Positions 44,402 through 52,836 of a DNA stretch of 64,000 bases are shown one piece after another. The position numbers and the translations under genes were made by a program. Where the stretch lies: positions 33,384-97,383 of the forward strand of contig DATCTV010000027.1 of NCBI GenBank assembly GCA_036567785.1, written 5' to 3'. The stretch comes from Desulfomonilia bacterium. Its GTDB lineage: Bacteria; Desulfobacterota; Desulfomonilia; UBA1062. The notes below the pieces were generated by a model. It worked only from the letters and a program-made list of their open reading frames with translations. It did not search any database and was not told where the DNA came from. Position 1 is the stretch's first letter, and the number at the start of each line of letters is the position of its first letter.

Positions 44402-45754
44402 TCATTCTCTGGTTTTAACAGTGAGTTCCATATCTCGTACAGATTCTATGATCACGGTTTCACCCGGCTTTAAACCAGCCGGGCCTTTTGCATTCCAGTA
44501 TTCACCATGGGTAAATACCTTGCCAGTGCCGTCATCATGCCATTCATATACCTGCGCCTTTTCTCCTGTCATTGCTGCAATGCCTGTTACAGGGTTCTTC
44601 CTGTGAGTCTTCAGAACAAGCCATACAAGCGCCGAGAAAGAGACTGCAAAGAAAACAGCTATAGGCAGGATTACACCCCAGGATACCTGCGCAGACATTT
44701 CAGGTGTCCTGAAGAGAATGATCGAACCCAGAATCAGTGATATGAAGCCGCCCACTGTCAGCAACCCCATGCTTTGAACCTTCAGCTCGGCGAAGAACAG
44801 TATTCCGGAAAGTATTATCAGTGCAACGCCTGCATAATTAACCGGCAGGGCGGAAAAGGCAAAAAACGCCAGGATGATGCATATGCCTCCCAGGATTCCG
44901 GGGAGTATTGCGCCCGGGCTGGATAGTTCGAAATATATTCCGGCAAGGCCGATCAGCATAAGGATGTAGGCGATGTTTGGATTTGCAAGGGTGGACAGCA
45001 GCCTTGAACGGAAGTTCATGGGGCGCTCCGTCACAGGGGCGCCTTTTGTCTTCAGTGTAAAAGTCATACCCGCTTTTTTTATTGTTTTGCCGTCGATTTT
45101 TGTTAGCAGGTCATCAAGGCTGTCTGCAATCAGATCAACGACATGCTTTTCAACAGCTTCTGTTGCCGGAATGGAAACACTCTTTCTTACTGCATCCTCG
45201 GCCCATTTTTCGTTTCTTCCTCGTTCTTTGGCGATGCTCCTTGCATAGGCGGATGCGTCATTTGTCACTTTTTCCGTCATTGTATCTGTTTCAGTTTTCT
45301 TGTCCTTGTCTCCCTTTTCAATTCCGCCGCCCCCGGGTCCTATTCCGACAGGATGGGCTGCTCCTATGTTCGTTCCGGGTGCCATGGCTGCAATATCTGC
45401 AGCCAGGCAGATGAGAGCTCCTGCAGATGCTGCACGGGCACCCTTGGGATATACATAGACAACAACAGGGACGGGTGCGTTCATTTCTTTCTGTATTATG
45501 TCCCGCATAGAAGTATCGAGACCTCCTGGTGTATCCAGCCTGATTATAATGGCCTCAGCTTTTTCCCTGACAGCCCTGTCGATGTTTTCTGTGATGTATG
45601 AACCGACCGGAGGCGAGATGGCATCCTTGACATCGATCACTATTATATCACCAGCCAGAATTTTTCCGGCTGATAAAAGAATAAAAACAATTGTTAAGAA
45701 CGTGACGGCTGATTCAGGCCAAGCATTTCCATAACTTTTTTTATGTCTTCCCAT
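44402..45754 (-). CDS. NfeD-type membrane-bound ClpP-class serine protease
   Basis: A 450-residue NfeD1b-type protein: signal peptide or first membrane segment (about 16-35), a ClpP-like protease domain (about 37-240) with the nucleophile Ser in RAASAGALI and the likely catalytic Lys in YARSIAKERGRNEKWAEDAV, four to five membrane helices (about 265-385), and a C-terminal OB-like NfeD domain. Family members cleave stomatin-like partners, but no stomatin gene is adjacent. ATG 45754 has GGGAG upstream and overlaps the uracil-DNA glycosylase gene by 61 bases; no later ATG, GTG or TTG start is available before the membrane segment. Confidence 0.9.
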   Translation of the reverse strand: MGRHKKSYGNAWPESAVTFLTIVFILLSAGKILAGDIIVIDVKDAISPPVGSYITENIDRAVREKAEAIIIRLDTPGGLDTSMRDIIQKEMNAPVPVVVYVYPKGARAASAGALICLAADIAAMAPGTNIGAAHPVGIGPGGGGIEKGDKDKKTETDTMTEKVTNDASAYARSIAKERGRNEKWAEDAVRKSVSIPATEAVEKHVVDLIADSLDDLLTKIDGKTIKKAGMTFTLKTKGAPVTERPMNFRSRLLSTLANPNIAYILMLIGLAGIYFELSSPGAILPGILGGICIILAFFAFSALPVNYAGVALIILSGILFFAELKVQSMGLLTVGGFISLILGSIILFRTPEMSAQVSWGVILPIAVFFAVSFSALVWLVLKTHRKNPVTGIAAMTGEKAQVYEWHDDGTGKVFTHGEYWNAKGPAGLKPGETVIIESVRDMELTVKTRE

Positions 45755-46380
45755 GTCTCCCTCTTTTTGGATGGATTCTGAAGCAGGTAACTTGGATGAA
45801 ATGTCGGCATGACGGTTATACCCATGTAGTTTGTAAAATTACCCCTCAACCTGCTGATCGGGGTAGTAATTCCCAGTAGATTGTGAGTCGAAACCGCTCC
45901 GAGTGTGATAATCACTTCAGGCTTGATCAGGGAGATCTGTCTTTTCAGATAGCCGATGCAATTTTCAACTTCATCAGGCAGCGGATTGCGGTTTCCCGGG
46001 GGCCTGCATTTTACTATGTTGGCTATGTAAACGTCTTCGCGTCTGAGTCCCATGCCTTTCACTATGATGTCTGTCAGAAGCTGACCTGCAGGTCCGACAA
46101 AAGGCCTCCCCGTGTCGTCTTCGACCGCCCCTGGTCCTTCGCCTATGAACATTATCCTGGCATCATGATTTCCTTCACCGAAAACGATGTTTTTTCTTGT
46201 TGCAGAGAGCCTGCACAGTGTGCATTCCTGCATTGATTCTCTGACGTTTTCAAGGGTGTCTACTGCTGCATCCTTAGCTTCGAGAGGCTTTTCGGCAAGT
46301 GTTGCCGGTTCAGGCATGATTACAAAATCACCTGTCCAGTTCTGTTCGTCCCTTAGTATCTGAGTTAGAGATTCTCTCAC
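45694..46380 (-). CDS. Family 4 uracil-DNA glycosylase
   Basis: A 228-residue UDG. The Fe-S cluster cysteines appear as CTLC near residue 55 and in IVKCRPPGNRNPLPDEVENC. Active-site motifs are GEGPGAVEDDTGRPFVGPAG and the HPSYLL loop. It removes uracil from DNA. A 40-residue charged N-terminal extension precedes the domain. It overlaps coaBC by four bases and nfeD by 61, suggesting translational coupling. Confidence 0.93.
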   Translation of the reverse strand: MRESLTQILRDEQNWTGDFVIMPEPATLAEKPLEAKDAAVDTLENVRESMQECTLCRLSATRKNIVFGEGNHDARIMFIGEGPGAVEDDTGRPFVGPAGQLLTDIIVKGMGLRREDVYIANIVKCRPPGNRNPLPDEVENCIGYLKRQISLIKPEVIITLGAVSTHNLLGITTPISRLRGNFTNYMGITVMPTFHPSYLLQNPSKKRETWEDIKKVMEMLGLNQPSRS

Positions 46381-47591
46381 AGTCTTTCCCTTACAAGGTC
46401 CAATATCTTGTCTGAAAGTCGTGTTTTCTGCATGCCTTCAAACTTGAAATCGCCATCCTGCAAAAGGATTGTTCCTGTGTTCGTATCTGAAGCGAATCCG
46501 CTTCCCTCAATGCCGACCCTGTTGGCGACAATCATATCCAGCGATTTTCGTTTCATCTTTTCCGACGCGTTCTCAATGAGGTCATCTGTTTCTGCGGCGA
46601 ATCCCACAAAGAACCTGCCCTTTTTCATAGGGCCTATAGTATGAAGTATATCCGATGTGGGAGCCATTTCCAGACTGGTCATGGCTGATGCGCCTTTTTT
46701 TATTTTTGAACTGCTTATAAACTTTGGCTTGAAGTCGGCAACAGCTGCTGCCATTATGAGAACATCGGCGTTTTCGATGTGGTCTTTTACGGCAGCCAGC
46801 ATGTCGTCTGCAGACCTGACCTGTATTACATTCGCCCAGGGGGCATAACTGAGATTAACCGGCCCGGAAATAACTGTGACATCCGCTCCCCTCAGGCCGG
46901 CTGCTTCGGCTATTGCAGCACCCATTTTTCCTGTTGAGCGGTTAGTAATAAACCTTACAGGGTCGATATCCTCGCACGTCGGCCCGCATGTGAGAAGTAT
47001 GCGAATGCCCTGAAGATCATGTCTGGTCAGCATCTTTCTGGCTTCGAGGATGATCCTTTCGGGGTCGGGCATTCTTCCTTTGGCATCCCATCCGCATGCC
47101 AGCAGCCCTTCATCCGGTTCAAGGATATTTATCCCCCTCTTGGTGAGAATATTCAGGTTGTCCTGCGTAGCCTTGTTTTCCAGCATGTTTACGTTCATTG
47201 CGGGGCATACAAGGGCAGGGGCCTTTGTAGCGAGAACAGTGCTTGACAGCAGGTCATCGGCAATGCCGCCCGCCATTTTCGCAATGAAATTTGCAGTTGC
47301 CGGCGCGATGATAAAAAGGTCGGCCCTGTCTGCAAGTGCAATGTGTTCGATCTCATATTTCTGCTGATGATCAACGGGAAACATCTTTGAATATACCGGG
47401 TGTTTTGAAAGGGTTTGAAGCGTAAGGGGAGTGACGAATTCATGGGCGGAATCAGTCATTATGCAGATTACATCAGCTCCCAGCAGGGAAAGCCCTCTTA
47501 CAACAAAAGGGGCCTTGTAGGCTGCAATGCCTCCTGTTATTCCATAGATAACCGTTTTCCCGGTCAATTCTTTTTCGTCTGTACAACCCAT
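46377..47591 (-). CDS. coaBC: Bifunctional phosphopantothenoylcysteine decarboxylase/synthase CoaBC
   Basis: A 404-residue bifunctional enzyme of coenzyme A synthesis. The N-terminal flavoprotein decarboxylase has GITGGIAAYKA, the active His in IEHIALAD, PAMNVNML and the conserved Cys loop GLLACGWDAKGRM. The C-terminal synthetase begins LLTCGPTCEDIDPVRFITNRSTGKMG and contains AAAVADFKPK. It turns phosphopantothenate and cysteine into phosphopantetheine. Its start overlaps the upstream lipoprotein gene by 28 bases and its end overlaps the glycosylase by four. Confidence 0.95.
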   Translation of the reverse strand: MGCTDEKELTGKTVIYGITGGIAAYKAPFVVRGLSLLGADVICIMTDSAHEFVTPLTLQTLSKHPVYSKMFPVDHQQKYEIEHIALADRADLFIIAPATANFIAKMAGGIADDLLSSTVLATKAPALVCPAMNVNMLENKATQDNLNILTKRGINILEPDEGLLACGWDAKGRMPDPERIILEARKMLTRHDLQGIRILLTCGPTCEDIDPVRFITNRSTGKMGAAIAEAAGLRGADVTVISGPVNLSYAPWANVIQVRSADDMLAAVKDHIENADVLIMAAAVADFKPKFISSSKIKKGASAMTSLEMAPTSDILHTIGPMKKGRFFVGFAAETDDLIENASEKMKRKSLDMIVANRVGIEGSGFASDTNTGTILLQDGDFKFEGMQKTRLSDKILDLVRERL

Positions 47592-48007
47592 ATCTCAACC
47601 CTGGTGTCCATGGGATTCTCTGAAATGAGGATTGATGCGATCTTGTCAGGCTTTGAAAAATACATTTTTATATTGCCCTGGAAGGAATATTCATCAAGTC
47701 TGGACCATCCCGCCGAAGGCATTGTCGAACTGAAAAACTTTTCGACTGACTCCCCATCCACTCTGCCTCTTACGACAAGCTGGCCGAATCCGTTGACTAT
47801 ATAGCTCCCCGATGAATCCTTTCCCAGTTCGGCAGGGATAAGTACATCCGCAAAGTCCATGTATGATGGCCCTTTCGGGGCGGGTGCCTGTACTGGTGAC
47901 TGTTGCGGCAGTTCTCTCGGTTTGACATCGTGGAGTTTTAGGCTGCTGCATCCGGAAACTGAGAAAATCAAGAGGGTTGCTGCAATCAGAATATGTCCAG
48001 GTTTCAT
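47564..48007 (-). CDS. Small lipoprotein
   Basis: A 147-residue lipoprotein with lipobox VSGC (lipidated Cys20) and a proline-rich linker. The mature domain has YMDFADVLIPAELGKDSSGSYIVNGFGQLVVRGRVDGESVEKFFSSTMPSAGW, a pattern I associate with an uncharacterised small lipoprotein family frequent in deltaproteobacteria; I cannot name it. AGGAGG precedes the ATG by six bases. It is the second gene of a minus-strand cluster after the metallo-hydrolase. Confidence 0.75.
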   Translation of the reverse strand: MKPGHILIAATLLIFSVSGCSSLKLHDVKPRELPQQSPVQAPAPKGPSYMDFADVLIPAELGKDSSGSYIVNGFGQLVVRGRVDGESVEKFFSSTMPSAGWSRLDEYSFQGNIKMYFSKPDKIASILISENPMDTRVEIWVVQTKKN

Positions 48008-48016
48008 TGAGCCTCC

Positions 48017-48643
48017 TTAGTGAAGAAAAGGATTGAATCTTTTTTCTGTGGCGACTGTTGTCGCCGGGCCATGTCCGGGATATACCTGCACAGTATCTCC
48101 GAGTGGAAGGATTTTGGTTTTAATCGAGCTTATAAGTGTTTCGTAATCACCGCCCGGGAGGTCTGTTCTTCCTATCGACTGGGCAAAAAGGGTATCACCG
48201 GAAAAACATGTTATGCCGTCGGATGCGATTAAAGAAATTCCACCCGGCGAATGTCCCGGCGTATCAAGTACCTTAAGCGAGTATTTTCCGAAATTGATTG
48301 CGTCTCCTTCCGAAAGCAGGCGGTCCGGCTCAGGCGGCTGTTCAATCCTTACACCGAACATGCTTCCCATCTTTGAAGAGAATTTCAAAACTGGAAGTTC
48401 AGAGGAGTGCATCATGATTTCCGCGCCGGTTGCCTCCTTTATTGCCCCCAGGGCACCTATATGATCAATATGGGCATGTGTGATTACAATGCCAACAATT
48501 TTAATGCCTTCGTTCTTAATTTCTCTGAGTATCCTGCCCGCATCACCGCCCGGGTCGAGTACAAGACCTTCTTTGGTTTCTTCATCCCATATTATAAAAC
48601 AGTTAGTCATGAAATCGGTTACTGTTATATTTTTAAATTGCAT
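48017..48643 (-). CDS. Metallo-beta-lactamase fold hydrolase, glyoxalase II-like
   Basis: A 208-residue hydrolase. The metal motifs are THAHIDHIGAL (HxHxDH), GHSPGG, SGDTLF and the final GHG. The length and GRTDLPGGDY region fit the short glyoxalase II-like group that hydrolyses thioesters or persulfides; the substrate is not determined. GGAGG lies eight bases before the ATG. It is the first gene of the run MBL hydrolase, lipoprotein, coaBC, udg, nfeD. Confidence 0.9.
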   Translation of the reverse strand: MQFKNITVTDFMTNCFIIWDEETKEGLVLDPGGDAGRILREIKNEGIKIVGIVITHAHIDHIGALGAIKEATGAEIMMHSSELPVLKFSSKMGSMFGVRIEQPPEPDRLLSEGDAINFGKYSLKVLDTPGHSPGGISLIASDGITCFSGDTLFAQSIGRTDLPGGDYETLISSIKTKILPLGDTVQVYPGHGPATTVATEKRFNPFLH

Positions 48644-48803
48644 TAAATGATTCCTCCTGTGGTGATGAATGTCTTTGAATTAAATATCTTGTTAATGACG
48701 AGCATAATACACCACCAAGATGCAGGTCAACAAACATTACATCAAAAACAACACAGGTAAATAATGCCGGAAAAGTAATAAATAAATTATTAACAATGCT
48801 TAA

Positions 48804-48877
48804 AACATTAATTAATGTAAATATAATAACATTAAAAGCAAATTATTGTTGACATTAATGTATATTACAGGTATTCA
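48804..48877 (+). promoter_or_regulatory. Promoter and repeat region of alanine dehydrogenase
   Basis: A perfect -35 TTGACA (48849-48854) is followed after 17 bases by TATTCA (48872-48877). ACATTAA occurs at 48805, 48829 and 48852, about 23-24 bases apart, including the perfect palindromes CATTAATTAATG (48806-48817) and CATTAATG (48853-48860). Lrp/AsnC-type regulators control ald in other bacteria and bind such spaced sites; that link is inference. The rest of the 278-base gap is AT-rich without other features. Confidence 0.45.
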
Positions 48878-48879
48878 AT

Positions 48880-48897
48880 GGTGAGTAACTGCTCACC
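48880..48897 (+). promoter_or_regulatory. Leader hairpin GGTGAG/CTCACC before ald
   Basis: GGTGAG and CTCACC form a perfect six-pair stem with a six-base loop just after the predicted -10 and 25 bases before the ald start. It is at the 5' end of the message, so it may stabilise it, or it may be an operator. Confidence 0.35.
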
Positions 48898-48921
48898 TAA
48901 TAGATATAAAAGGAGGATTTT

Positions 48922-50034
48922 ATGAAAGTTGGCGTACCTAAAGAGATAAAGAGATTTGAAAACAGGGTTTCCATGACCCCTGACGGCGTGCGTGCATTCA
49001 AAGCCGCAGGCCATGATGTGTACGTAGAGAAAGGCGCCGGTGTTGGGGCGCAGATAACGGATGAGATGTATGCAAAGGCAGGGGCTGTCATGATTGGTTC
49101 TCATGAAGAGGTATTCGAAGTGGCCGACATGATTTATAAAGTCAAGGAGCCTCTTAAGGAGGAGTATAAGCTTTTTAAGAAAGGCCAGCTCCTTTTCACG
49201 TATCTTCATCTGGCGGCTGACAAGGAACAGGCTGTGGCTCTTATGGAAAAAGGGGTTACCGGTATCGCATTTGAAACCATCCAGCTTGAAAACGGGCATC
49301 TTCCCCTGCTTGAGCCTATGAGCGAAGTAGCCGGCAGACTGGCGGTGCAGGAAGGTGCGAAATATCTTGAGAAAACATTCGGAGGAAGAGGTATCCTGCT
49401 TGGCGGCATTCCGGGCGTCCCAAGGGGAAATGTGGTCATAATCGGAGGCGGTGTTGTCGGTGCCAATGCTACCAAGATTGCCATCGGAATGGGTGCAAGG
49501 GTTACATTGATGGACGTGCAGAAAAGCATTCTCCAGAAATATGATGATTTTTACGGAGTCTCGATCGACACCATATATTCGACTCCGGACAACATAGAGC
49601 GCTGTATCGAGGATGCCGACCTTGTAATCGGAGCTGTTCTCATTCCGGGCGCGTCGGCCCCCAAACTGATTACCGAAGAGCATGTCAAAAATATGAAAAA
49701 GGGCGCAGTCATCGTTGATGTTGCTGTTGATCAGGGTGGTTGCTGTGCATATACAAAGGCTACGTATCACGATGACCCGATATTTTATGTTGACGGAGTC
49801 GTCATGTACTGTGTGGCGAATATGCCTGGCGCCGTACCGGTCACTTCGACCTGGGGGCTTTCGCAGGCAACCCTTCCTTACGGATTGAAAATAGCAAGTC
49901 TCGGTATAAAGGAAGCTTCTAAAGATCCGGCAATACTCAAGGGGATTAATACATTTGATGGCAATCTGACACATCCTAAAGTGGCTGAAAGCCTGAATAT
50001 CGATTACAAAAAGATCACCCCTGATTTGCTGTAG
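48922..50034 (+). CDS. ald: Alanine dehydrogenase
   Basis: A 370-residue NAD-dependent L-alanine dehydrogenase. It starts MKVGVPKEIKRFENRVSMTP with substrate-binding Arg15, has Lys in YKVKEP and the catalytic His in FTYLHLA, and the Rossmann motif VVIIGGGVVGANA. The active Asp lies in VDVAVDQGG. It interconverts alanine with pyruvate and ammonia, connecting nitrogen and carbon metabolism; with the malic enzyme upstream it may feed the pyruvate pool. A strong ribosome site (AAGGAGG) and its own promoter and terminator show a single-gene unit. Confidence 0.96.
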   Translation: MKVGVPKEIKRFENRVSMTPDGVRAFKAAGHDVYVEKGAGVGAQITDEMYAKAGAVMIGSHEEVFEVADMIYKVKEPLKEEYKLFKKGQLLFTYLHLAADKEQAVALMEKGVTGIAFETIQLENGHLPLLEPMSEVAGRLAVQEGAKYLEKTFGGRGILLGGIPGVPRGNVVIIGGGVVGANATKIAIGMGARVTLMDVQKSILQKYDDFYGVSIDTIYSTPDNIERCIEDADLVIGAVLIPGASAPKLITEEHVKNMKKGAVIVDVAVDQGGCCAYTKATYHDDPIFYVDGVVMYCVANMPGAVPVTSTWGLSQATLPYGLKIASLGIKEASKDPAILKGINTFDGNLTHPKVAESLNIDYKKITPDLL

Positions 50035-50079
50035 ATATTTTTGAGAAAAGCGCTTTAATGGATCCGGGGTTCATCTCAG

Positions 50080-50110
50080 CCGGAGACGGACTCCGGGTTT
50101 CTTGTTTCTA
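50080..50110 (+). terminator. Intrinsic terminator of ald
   Basis: CCGGAG (50080-50085) and CTCCGG (50091-50096) form a six-pair stem with a five-base loop, followed by a T-rich tract (GTTTCTTGTTTCT). Confidence 0.65.
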
Positions 50111-50121
50111 AAGGAGGATAA

Positions 50122-51183
50122 ATGGGGCTGCATATTTACATACATATTCCCTACTGTATCAGCAAATGCAGATATTGCGGATTTTCATCGATCGAAAATT
50201 CAAATCCGCCACAGGAAAGATATGTTGAGGCAGTTCTTGCAGAAGCTGAGATGTATGCAAACATCCTTTCTGCTGACGACAGTATATCCACTATATATTT
50301 CGGTGGAGGTACACCGACGCTTTTTAGTGCACTGTCAATCGGCAAAGTTATCGATGGGTTAAACAGTTTGTGGCAGATTGAAGCCGATTCCGAGGTATCG
50401 ATTGAAGCGAATCCAGAGACGATTTCAAGAGATCATGCACTTCAGCTTAAAACTGCTGGTGTAAACCGGGTAAGTTTGGGTATTCAAAGTTTTTCAAACA
50501 GGCTGCTTGGGTTTCTTGGCAGGGTTCATGATTCGGATAAAGCCATTGATGCTTTCGGATCATTACGGGCAGCGGGCTTTGATAATATAAATATTGACAT
50601 GATGTACTCCATACCGACCCAGAACCTGTCAGAACTCAAGTTTGATTTGGAGCGAATCACAGAGCTTGATCCGGAGCATGTCTCTGCATATATGTTCAGC
50701 CCCGATACCAGATGGGCCCAGACTGTTGGACCTCTTTCTGAGGATCAAATTGAGCGTTTTTTCTACACTGTATTGGAAAAACTGTCTGGCTGCGGATTTA
50801 ACCAGTATGAAATCTCCAACTTTGCCAGAACCGGATGTGAATGCAGACATAACCTTGCATACTGGAGGTACAGTCCCTATATCGGACTCGGTGCGGCTGC
50901 GGTCTCCCGCCTGGACGGCATTCGCAGTACCAATGAAAGTGAACCTGAAAGATATATGTCTCTTGTGCTTGACAAAAAGAGGCCTGTCGTATCCGAAGAC
51001 ATACTTGATGATAATACCATGGATTTCGAGAAAAAGTTTCTTCTGCTCAGGACTGTTTACGGTATACCGGAAGAATTAATGCCAAAGAATATTCCGCCCG
51101 GCCTCTTTGAGATAAGAGATGGCAATGCGGTTCTTACCCCCAAAGGGATGCTACTTTCAGACGAGATATTTTCAATGCTTTAG
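50122..51183 (+). CDS. hemW: HemW-like radical SAM heme chaperone
   Basis: A 353-residue protein. The radical SAM cysteines are C12, C16 and C19, followed by Phe at 21 (YCISKCRYCGF), which separates HemW from HemN oxidases that carry a fourth cysteine there. FGGGTPTLF, IEANPETISRDH and LGIQSFSNRLLGFLGR follow the family. HemW binds and delivers heme rather than oxidising coproporphyrinogen. AAAGGAGG precedes the start. Given ahbC elsewhere in the window, the cell makes heme by the siroheme route and would use HemW only for trafficking. Confidence 0.87.
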   Translation: MGLHIYIHIPYCISKCRYCGFSSIENSNPPQERYVEAVLAEAEMYANILSADDSISTIYFGGGTPTLFSALSIGKVIDGLNSLWQIEADSEVSIEANPETISRDHALQLKTAGVNRVSLGIQSFSNRLLGFLGRVHDSDKAIDAFGSLRAAGFDNINIDMMYSIPTQNLSELKFDLERITELDPEHVSAYMFSPDTRWAQTVGPLSEDQIERFFYTVLEKLSGCGFNQYEISNFARTGCECRHNLAYWRYSPYIGLGAAAVSRLDGIRSTNESEPERYMSLVLDKKRPVVSEDILDDNTMDFEKKFLLLRTVYGIPEELMPKNIPPGLFEIRDGNAVLTPKGMLLSDEIFSML

Positions 51184-51190
51184 GTCCGAA

Positions 51191-51649
51191 CTATTTCAGA
51201 TCATACCTGCTGATGGTTACCTTCCGTATGTTGTATGATTTGAGTGAATCATTTAGAAGAATCTCCATCTGATCAGGCCTGAACGATAAACCTTTATTCT
51301 GAAGATTTTCAAGAATAGCGGACCTTATTTCGAACATCCTCGCCAGTACATCAGGCTTCTTTTCGGGGGGGAAACTCAGACTGATATCGGCGATCAATAT
51401 TTTTGATTCTTCCGTGTTTTTGTTTCTGCATACGACTATGAAAGGTTCAAGAGCGATTGTTCCGTTATTTTGTGCCGGGAGAACGGTAACGCTTTTTATG
51501 GTGAAGTTCTTCCCGGCTTTTTCCTTTTTCAGAGAATCGATAATATAATATGACATCAGTGCAGTTACAAAAAGGACGAGCAGAACTATTAAAGGTTTTA
51601 ACCATTTAAGGTTGTCAGATTTATTATTCCCGCTGTCGGTCCCGGTCAT
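51191..51649 (-). CDS. FliL-like flagellar basal body protein
   Basis: A 152-residue protein with a short cytoplasmic N-terminus, one membrane helix (about 17-37) and a periplasmic domain containing ALEPFIVVCRNKN, ADISLSF, and R-x-x-I-x-x-x-L helices like FliL. FliL binds the stator and aids torque. It is less conserved than usual. Its start overlaps the cheY-like stop by four bases, and the cluster with fliA and flhG supports the flagellar role. Confidence 0.65.
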   Translation of the reverse strand: MTGTDSGNNKSDNLKWLKPLIVLLVLFVTALMSYYIIDSLKKEKAGKNFTIKSVTVLPAQNNGTIALEPFIVVCRNKNTEESKILIADISLSFPPEKKPDVLARMFEIRSAILENLQNKGLSFRPDQMEILLNDSLKSYNIRKVTISRYDLK

Positions 51650-52032
51650 TTTGGGGATTCACCAAGAAGCATTTCAATCTTCCTGCCGAGCATATCGGCG
51701 GTAAACGGTTTTATTATGAAATCCTGCGATTCAGGATCAAGAAGGCCTGTCATCTCATCGGCCTGTGTTTCTTTCACGACCATAAGAAACGGTATGTCTT
51801 TAAGCCCGTCACTGCTTTGTATAACCTTGAGAAGCTCTATGCCGGACATGTCCGGAAGATCATAATCCGATATTATCAATTCCGTCTTGCCCCTGTTTAT
51901 GATATCAAGACCTGTAGAACCGTCATCCGCTTCAAGTATATTTACAAATCCAAGCTCTAAAAGACAATCCCTGATAATCCTTCTCATGAATGGAAAGTCT
52001 TCAATCAGAATTATATTAATATTGCTGTCCAT
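51646..52032 (-). CDS. CheY-like single-domain response regulator
   Basis: A 128-residue receiver close to CheY: acidic E11/D12, phospho-acceptor D56 in ISDYDLPDMSG, and the Lys in IIKPFT. The switch Thr that follows beta-4 (T87 in E. coli CheY) is Val86 in MVVKET, and the aromatic switch Tyr is Phe, so its conformational response may differ. It lies between fliA and the fliL-like gene, so a role in flagellar control is likely, although no cheA or other chemotaxis gene is in view. Confidence 0.85.
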   Translation of the reverse strand: MDSNINIILIEDFPFMRRIIRDCLLELGFVNILEADDGSTGLDIINRGKTELIISDYDLPDMSGIELLKVIQSSDGLKDIPFLMVVKETQADEMTGLLDPESQDFIIKPFTADMLGRKIEMLLGESPK

Positions 52033-52062
52033 TGTAAGGTCCTGTAACGCCTTGTCTCAAAC

Positions 52063-52836
52063 CTATTCTCTCACTTCTTTGAGTATTTTCTGCATTTTGG
52101 AACGAAGTCTGAGTATGGATTTTGTATGTATCTGAGAGACCCTTGATTCGGTAAACTTGAGCACGTATCCGATCTCTTTCATTGTGAGTTCATCATAGTA
52201 GTACAGTGAGATGACCATGCGTTCTTTTTCAGGCAATGACTGAATAGCGCGTGCAACCATATCTCTGGCCTCATTGAGCCCCATCTTGTGAGTGGGCCAG
52301 TCCTTTTCGTCCTGCATGATAAATTCGAGCAGATTTCTTTTGGAAGAGTCCTGATTGTCCTCTCCAAGGTCATCAAGGCTTAAAAGAGATACCGAAGCGG
52401 TCTCGGAGAGAAGGCGGTAAAAGCTTTCCATGTCAACTTCAAGCTCTGTAGCTATTTCTTCGTCATTCGCAGGCCTGCCTAGCGATGACTCAAGCCTTGA
52501 ATATGCATCCTCAATCTTCCTGGCCTTTTGTCTCACTGAACGGGGGACCCAGTCCATGGAGCGCAATTCGTCGAGCATTGCTCCTCTTATCCTGAATTCT
52601 GCGTATGTCTTGAATTTGATATTCTTTGTCGCATCGAATTTTTCCATTGCGTCTATAAGGCCGATGACACCTGCATTTATCAGGTCGTGAATATCGATAT
52701 GAGGCGGAAGCCTCATCGCAATCCTGCTTGCAATATATTTGATAAGTGGTGCGAATTCATTAATTACTTTCGCGCGTATCTTCGGATCCGTGCGTTCATT
52801 GTCTGTCAAGTCAGGAAACGCAATATCCAGCATCAT
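52063..52836 (-). CDS. fliA: Flagellar RNA polymerase sigma factor FliA (sigma-28)
   Basis: A 257-residue sigma-28. Region 2 contains HDLINAGVIGLIDAMEKFD and KFKTYAEFRIRGAMLDELRSMDWVPRSVR, region 3 AYSRLESSLGRPANDEEIA, and region 4 LTMKEIGYVLKFTESRVSQIHTKSILRLRSKM, as in FliA. It directs late flagellar genes. Two ATGs are adjacent (52836 and 52833) directly after the flhG stop, with AAGGA just upstream; the second has the better spacing. It is translationally linked to flhG. Confidence 0.93.
   Translation of the reverse strand: MMLDIAFPDLTDNERTDPKIRAKVINEFAPLIKYIASRIAMRLPPHIDIHDLINAGVIGLIDAMEKFDATKNIKFKTYAEFRIRGAMLDELRSMDWVPRSVRQKARKIEDAYSRLESSLGRPANDEEIATELEVDMESFYRLLSETASVSLLSLDDLGEDNQDSSKRNLLEFIMQDEKDWPTHKMGLNEARDMVARAIQSLPEKERMVISLYYYDELTMKEIGYVLKFTESRVSQIHTKSILRLRSKMQKILKEVRE

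Noticed and set aside
48644..48921. Riboswitch or small RNA in the largest intergenic gap
   Set aside because: Very AT-rich, with no conserved riboswitch core or tRNA-like fold that I can recognise; only promoter and repeats are supported.
48865..49974. Long minus-strand open frame of 369 codons opposite alanine dehydrogenase
   Set aside because: It lies wholly antisense to a perfectly conserved ald gene, is rich in Cys and His as expected of a shadow frame, and matches no family.
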